Assembly (NCBI GenBank): GCA_018397055.1 | Contig: JAGTQS010000062.1 | Span: 1-8,503 of the forward strand | Source of the DNA: Candidatus Bathyarchaeota archaeon | GTDB lineage: Archaea; Thermoproteota; Bathyarchaeia; Bathyarchaeales; DTEX01 | Reading direction: 5' to 3' | Length of the DNA stretch: 8,503 nucleotides | Translations under genes and position numbers: made by a program | The notes under the pieces: model-generated | The model's input: only the letters and a program-made list of their open reading frames with translations | Database searches by the model: none | Told to the model about the DNA's origin: nothing | In this document: one piece after another, positions 6,257 to 8,503 of the stretch | How the letters are laid out: every line of letters starts with the position of its first letter | How positions within the stretch are numbered: position 1 is the first letter of the stretch

Positions 6257-6357
6257 TTAGTGTTGCATCATCGTTGGAGGATCAGCCTGGTTGTGGCATA
6301 ACACTAAACCTAACTTCACCATATTATATCCTCCAATTAACAGAATCTTAGCACTAA
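6257..6357. repeat. Overlapping inverted repeats upstream of rpoK, able to pair in alternative ways
   Basis: TTGGAGGAT (6274-6282) and ATCCTCCAA (6328-6336) are exact 9-base complements. TTAGTGTT (6257-6264) is an exact complement of AACACTAA (6300-6307) and, with one G-U pair, also of AGCACTAA (6350-6357). The 6257/6300 pairing interlocks with the 9-bp stem as a pseudoknot, while the 6257/6350 pairing encloses it. An inner hairpin is also possible (6289-6295 with 6302-6310, two-base bulge). It could be a small structured RNA or a protein-binding region; neither is proven. Confidence 0.4.
6322..6329 (+). promoter_or_regulatory. TATA box of rpoK
   Basis: TATTATAT, centred about 26 bases before 6352, where transcription would start, leaving a leader of roughly 10-15 bases before ATG 6367. 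No ribosome binding site is visible, which suits a short or leaderless archaeal mRNA. The box overlaps the start of the right arm of the 9-bp inverted repeat (6328-6336). Confidence 0.4.
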
Positions 6358-6366
6358 GCGTTGAAT

Positions 6367-6654
6367 ATGTGGAAACACATCATCAAGGAGCGTTCTAACA
6401 AGACGAGTTCCAAAAAAGAAGCTACAATTGGTCCACCTAAACTCACTCGATTCGAGAAGGCACGGATAATAGGAGCTAGGGCTCTACAAATTGCGATGGG
6501 TGCACCAATTTTAATTCAACCAACCAAGGAACGATCCAGCCCTATTGACATAGCGATTGAAGAACTAAATCGTGGCGTTTTACCAATAACGATACGTCGA
6601 ACCCTACCAGACGGCGTAACAAGCCAAGACATTCCCATAAAATGGCTCTTATAA
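6367..6654 (+). CDS. rpoK: DNA-directed RNA polymerase subunit K (Rpb6/omega family)
   Basis: About 95 residues. The conserved core is plain: KLTRFEKARIIGARALQIAMGAP, counted from ATG 6367 as about residues 26-48, and then IDIAIEELNRGVLPITIRR (about 66-84), the signature of archaeal RpoK and eukaryotic Rpb6. The subunit helps assemble and stabilise RNA polymerase by clamping the largest subunit, like bacterial omega. The N-terminal extension of about 25 lysine-rich, polar residues before the core is longer than in many archaeal RpoK proteins. The start could be ATG 6367 or the in-frame TTG 6361, two codons earlier; neither has a ribosome binding site, and I prefer the ATG. The gene is not next to the ribosomal protein or enolase genes that accompany it in many archaea; it lies divergent from an unknown gene and is followed by a T-run. 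Confidence 0.92.
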   Translation: MWKHIIKERSNKTSSKKEATIGPPKLTRFEKARIIGARALQIAMGAPILIQPTKERSSPIDIAIEELNRGVLPITIRRTLPDGVTSQDIPIKWLL

Positions 6655-6673
6655 TCTGGGTAAGCGAAAATTC

Positions 6674-6680
6674 TTTTTTT
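6674..6680 (+). terminator. Oligo-T terminator of rpoK
   Basis: Seven consecutive T starting 20 bases after the TAA stop (6652-6654). Typical of hairpin-independent archaeal termination. Confidence 0.4.
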
Positions 6681-6831
6681 ATTCAGTAAAACAGTTTGTT
6701 ATTTTTCTAAAAGTTTCCTTTGCTCTTCTAAGAGTTTCATCAAGAGTAATATATACGTCCTCTTCTGGGGATAACGGGTTTATCTGATTTCTTAATATTA
6801 TGATGTACCCCTTTTTCCAACTTAAACAGAG
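6679..6831 (-). pseudogene. Start-less protein-like reading frame, possible remnant of a small gene
   Basis: The gap of 244 bases between rpoK and uxuA has no complete gene. On the minus strand a 50-codon frame runs from just after a TGA (6834-6832) to a TAA (6681-6679). It has no ATG, GTG or TTG, yet its translation looks like real protein: a basic-hydrophobic start (SWKKGYIIILRNQ), then NPLSPEEDVYITL and an amphipathic charged helix, DETLRRAKETFRKI. This suggests the 3' part of a small gene whose start was lost by mutation, or one using a rare start: ATA codons sit just after AAGGGG on the coding strand. I recognise no family. The rest of the gap (6832-6898) is AT-rich with nothing visible. 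Confidence 0.33.
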
Positions 6832-6898
6832 TCAAATATTGTTAATGCTTTTTTCGTGGATTATTGAGTGATGGTATGAAAATTAATTTTTTTAAAGT

Positions 6899-7870
6899 TC
6901 ATGAAAGGCTATTTACAGCTTTAATGAGTGCTTGAATATATCCGGCTGCGTAGGCTCGCATTCTATGTCCCCATGGTGAATCATCTATACCTACAGGCAC
7001 ATGGTCGTCAATTATGCATCCTTCAAACCCTACCCTTTTATACGTCAACATGGCCTCAAGCATGTCCGTTTGCCCGTCATCAACGAAGGTTTCGTGAAAT
7101 TTATATGGGTTCCCAATAACGTTGCGAAAATGGACGTAGAATATTTTCTTTCGCGACCCGAAATATTCTATGGCTTCGATAACGTTGCAACCCATTTCCG
7201 AGAACGTTCCTTGACAAAACTCAATGCCATTATATTCGCTCGGAAAGATTTCCATTGCGCGTTTAAAGGCTTCTACACTTCTCATTATACGAGATATGCC
7301 AGCGACGGAGGGAACAGGAGGATCATCAGGGTGAAGCGCCATTTTAACGTTAGCCTCTTCAGCGACAGGCATCACTCTTTCGATGAAATAGGCAAAATTC
7401 TCCCACATTTTTTCTTCAGTAACAATTCCATACTCTGTCAAAGGAGCGTTCTTTACAAGTTCATAGTCGAAGCTCGTAACTCTTGCTCCTCCTCTCCAAA
7501 GCGTGTAATCGCTTGTCCTCCAAACTCCACCTGGACAAAAATTATATCCTAGTATCGGAATTCCAGCCTTGCCCATGTTGCGAAGTGTCTTGCAGAAGTT
7601 CTCTATTTGTTCATCGCGTCCTGGCAAACCAAGCATTATTTTATAATACCATTCGCGTGGAATGTTCTCAATTGCCTCTATCTTTAGACCTGCAGACTCA
7701 ACTCTTGTCCTGAGCATTAAAAGAGGGCGAAACTCATAGCAGTTCACGCCTAAAGTCGAAGGACCAGGTAAAACAGGAGAATGAACTATAACGTCTTTGG
7801 CTCCTAGCTGCTTCGCGAAAACAAGAACGTCATCTGTAAGATTATATATTGATCCAAGAGCGTATCTCAA
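6899..7870 (-). CDS. uxuA: Mannonate dehydratase
   Basis: 323 residues; dehydrates D-mannonate to 2-keto-3-deoxy-gluconate in hexuronate (glucuronate) breakdown, cytoplasmic. It is a xylose-isomerase-like TIM barrel. Characteristic blocks are RGGARVTSFDY (126-136), ALHPDDPP (178-185), GIEFCQGTFSEMG (215-227), YVHFRN (245-250), VDDGQTDM (263-270) and IIDDHVP (286-292). Likely metal ligands by family analogy are H180, C219, H247 and an Asp of DDH (288-289). It is shorter than E. coli UxuA (about 394) but has all these blocks, so it looks intact. The start is TTG 7870, decided by a near-ideal GGAGG on the coding strand (7883-7879) with spacing 8. No other hexuronate genes are in view, and an insertion sequence begins just upstream. 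A related sugar acid dehydratase activity cannot be excluded. Confidence 0.93.
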   Translation of the reverse strand: MRYALGSIYNLTDDVLVFAKQLGAKDVIVHSPVLPGPSTLGVNCYEFRPLLMLRTRVESAGLKIEAIENIPREWYYKIMLGLPGRDEQIENFCKTLRNMGKAGIPILGYNFCPGGVWRTSDYTLWRGGARVTSFDYELVKNAPLTEYGIVTEEKMWENFAYFIERVMPVAEEANVKMALHPDDPPVPSVAGISRIMRSVEAFKRAMEIFPSEYNGIEFCQGTFSEMGCNVIEAIEYFGSRKKIFYVHFRNVIGNPYKFHETFVDDGQTDMLEAMLTYKRVGFEGCIIDDHVPVGIDDSPWGHRMRAYAAGYIQALIKAVNSLS

Positions 7871-7895
7871 AAGGTCTTCCTCCGATGATCATTAG

Positions 7896-7910
7896 CTTAT
7901 AATATAATAG
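7896..7910 (-). promoter_or_regulatory. TATA-like promoter of uxuA
   Basis: On the minus strand this AT-only stretch includes TATTATATTATAA. Depending on which part is used, the start site falls near 7875-7883, close to or inside the GGAGG ribosome binding site (7883-7879). The upstream half of the stretch is therefore the more likely box. Confidence 0.35.
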
Positions 7911-7992
7911 ACCTTAGTCGTAATTGAGTGTTTAATCAGTTTTGTGGACATAGTTTTGATGAAGGGAGAAAGACCGTAAGCGCTGCTCTAGG

Positions 7993-8015
7993 AGGATATT
8001 TGCCTTAGATATCCT
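7993..8015 (+). promoter_or_regulatory. Hairpin over the ribosome-binding-like GGAGG before the transposase start
   Basis: AGGATAT (7993-7999) and ATATCCT (8009-8015) form a 7-bp stem with a 9-base loop. The stem takes in part of GGAGG (7991-7995), the only Shine-Dalgarno-like sequence near ATG 8019, and ends 3 bases before the start codon. Such a structure could keep transposase translation low, as seen in several insertion sequences. Confidence 0.3.
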
Positions 8016-8018
8016 TGG

Positions 8019-8503
8019 ATGTTGAGTAGACTTTTTGCTTGTGTACGCTGGCTTACCGCTGGGTGTGCTTCTTTGCTCAATTACGAGAGGCTGTCTCGGA
8101 AACCGTTGATTTTCAAATCCTTCTCAAGCCTTGAACTATTTGAATTTGATGAGTTATATGGGAAGATTGAGGATGCGTATCCTGCCTTTGAGGAGAAACG
8201 GCTGTACAGGGCGAACCGGAAAAGAAAGGTGGGTGCCGGCCACCCCTTCAAGCTCCGGCTGAACGACAGACTGCTGATGTTGCTTATTTATTACAGGCTT
8301 TACGTGACATCTACCTTGCTGTCTTTTCTCTTCGACCTTGGACAGACGAACGTGCTAAAAGATATACGTATGCTTGAGCCTCTAGTGAGTGAGGTTTTGC
8401 CGTTGCCAAAGAAGGTGCACAATAAGGCTAGGCGGCTGAGAACCATTGATGAGATTGAAGAGCTGTTTCCAGGCTTCAAAGCATTCCTTGACGCCACGGA
8501 ACA
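8019..8503 (+). CDS. IS5-like family transposase, N-terminal part
   Basis: Frame open from ATG 8019 to the right edge, 161 codons and still open. Residues about 82-122 (LNDRLLMLLIYYRLY through DIRMLEPL) form the helix-turn-helix typical of the N-terminus of IS5-group DDE transposases. The GAGHPFKL segment (72-79) just before it also matches that group. The last residues, GFKAFLDATE, contain the first catalytic Asp (D158) of the DDE triad, so the catalytic domain lies mostly beyond the window. A stop at 7989-7991 limits the frame upstream, and no alternative start codon lies between it and 8019. Codon use is richer in CTG, CGG, GCC and CCC than in the neighbouring core genes, consistent with recent acquisition. 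No frameshift is visible in this part, so the copy may be intact. Confidence 0.87.
   Translation, partial: MLSRLFACVRWLTAGCASLLNYERLSRKPLIFKSFSSLELFEFDELYGKIEDAYPAFEEKRLYRANRKRKVGAGHPFKLRLNDRLLMLLIYYRLYVTSTLLSFLFDLGQTNVLKDIRMLEPLVSEVLPLPKKVHNKARRLRTIDEIEELFPGFKAFLDATE

Larger units (their letters stand above)
7991..8503 (+). mobile_element. Left part of an IS5-like insertion sequence, cut by the window edge
   Basis: Defined by the transposase gene at 8019 and by a change to more G+C-rich sequence from about 8160 onward compared with the AT-rich genes to the left. The true left end and its terminal inverted repeat cannot be recognised because the right end lies outside the window; it is probably within about 100 bases upstream of 8019, in the 7900-8018 interval after uxuA. 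Confidence 0.45.

Noticed and set aside
6274..6336. tRNA-like appearance: 7-bp acceptor-like stem TTGGAGG/CCTCCAA followed by AGCCTGGTTG resembling a D-loop
   Set aside because: Only 63 bases long, no T-arm GTTCRA sequence, no U8, and no proper D-stem or anticodon arm. Kept only as an inverted repeat.
6291..6395. Short plus-strand frame from TTG 6291 preceded by GGAGG, running into the rpoK gene
   Set aside because: About 34 codons with no protein-like character; the rpoK promoter probably lies inside it. The GGAGG is better explained as part of the inverted repeat.
7001..7552. Long plus-strand frame (183 codons) inside uxuA
   Set aside because: Antisense shadow of the mannonate dehydratase gene, whose motifs are clear on the minus strand.
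8300..8497. 65-codon minus-strand frame at the right end
   Set aside because: Shadow of the transposase, whose helix-turn-helix and DATE motif are on the plus strand.
1..8503. CRISPR array, rRNA, phage or defence genes
   Set aside because: No regularly spaced direct repeats, no rRNA-like conserved stretches and no recognisable cas, toxin-antitoxin, restriction or phage proteins in any frame I read.

Overview
The window looks like chromosomal DNA of an archaeon, most likely an uncultured Thermoproteota lineage such as Bathyarchaeia (the phylum-level placement is inference). The support is an archaeal-type NMN adenylyltransferase (NadM family), RNA polymerase subunit K (RpoK), a Mut7-C/DUF82 protein with a zinc ribbon, a tungsten-type aldehyde ferredoxin oxidoreductase, CBS plus zinc-finger architecture, and TATA-box-like promoters followed by very short leaders. 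The core genes are AT-rich and several seem to start with TTG. The right edge, a transposase, is visibly richer in G+C.

Layout. At 1-922 (-) is the N-terminal half of an AOR-family tungsten oxidoreductase that runs off the left edge. Divergent from it at 992-1207 (+) is a 71-residue protein ending in Gly-Gly. proC (1309-2115, +) and the NMN adenylyltransferase gene (2120-2683, -) converge with a 4-base gap. A divergent intergenic region (2684-2961) holds a 12-bp palindrome and a TATA box. After it come a two-CBS-domain protein with a C-terminal CxxC/CxxC finger (2962-3543, +), dihydroorotase pyrC (3630-4964, +) and, 15 bases further on, a Mut7-C RNase-like protein (4980-5453, +). A cysteine-containing protein of unknown function (5473-6219, -) converges on that pair. 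Its promoter region is shared with rpoK (6367-6654, +) and contains overlapping inverted repeats. At 6655-6898 there is no intact gene, but there is a start-less, protein-like reading frame on the minus strand (6682-6831), possibly a gene remnant. Mannonate dehydratase uxuA follows (6899-7870, -). From about 7991 to the right edge lies the beginning of an IS5-like insertion sequence, with its transposase cut off after the first catalytic Asp.

The genes are mostly housekeeping and central metabolism: NAD synthesis (NadM), pyrimidine synthesis (PyrC), proline synthesis (ProC), transcription (RpoK), hexuronate breakdown (UxuA) and ferredoxin-linked aldehyde or carboxylate redox chemistry (AOR). 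I see no defence system, CRISPR array, rRNA, tRNA or prophage. The items most worth a second look are the GG-tailed small protein beside the tungsten enzyme, the overlapping inverted repeats upstream of rpoK, the unusual Fe-S cysteine spacing of the AOR, the start-less frame after rpoK, and the uncharacterised 248-residue protein whose TTG codon sits where a leaderless transcript would begin.
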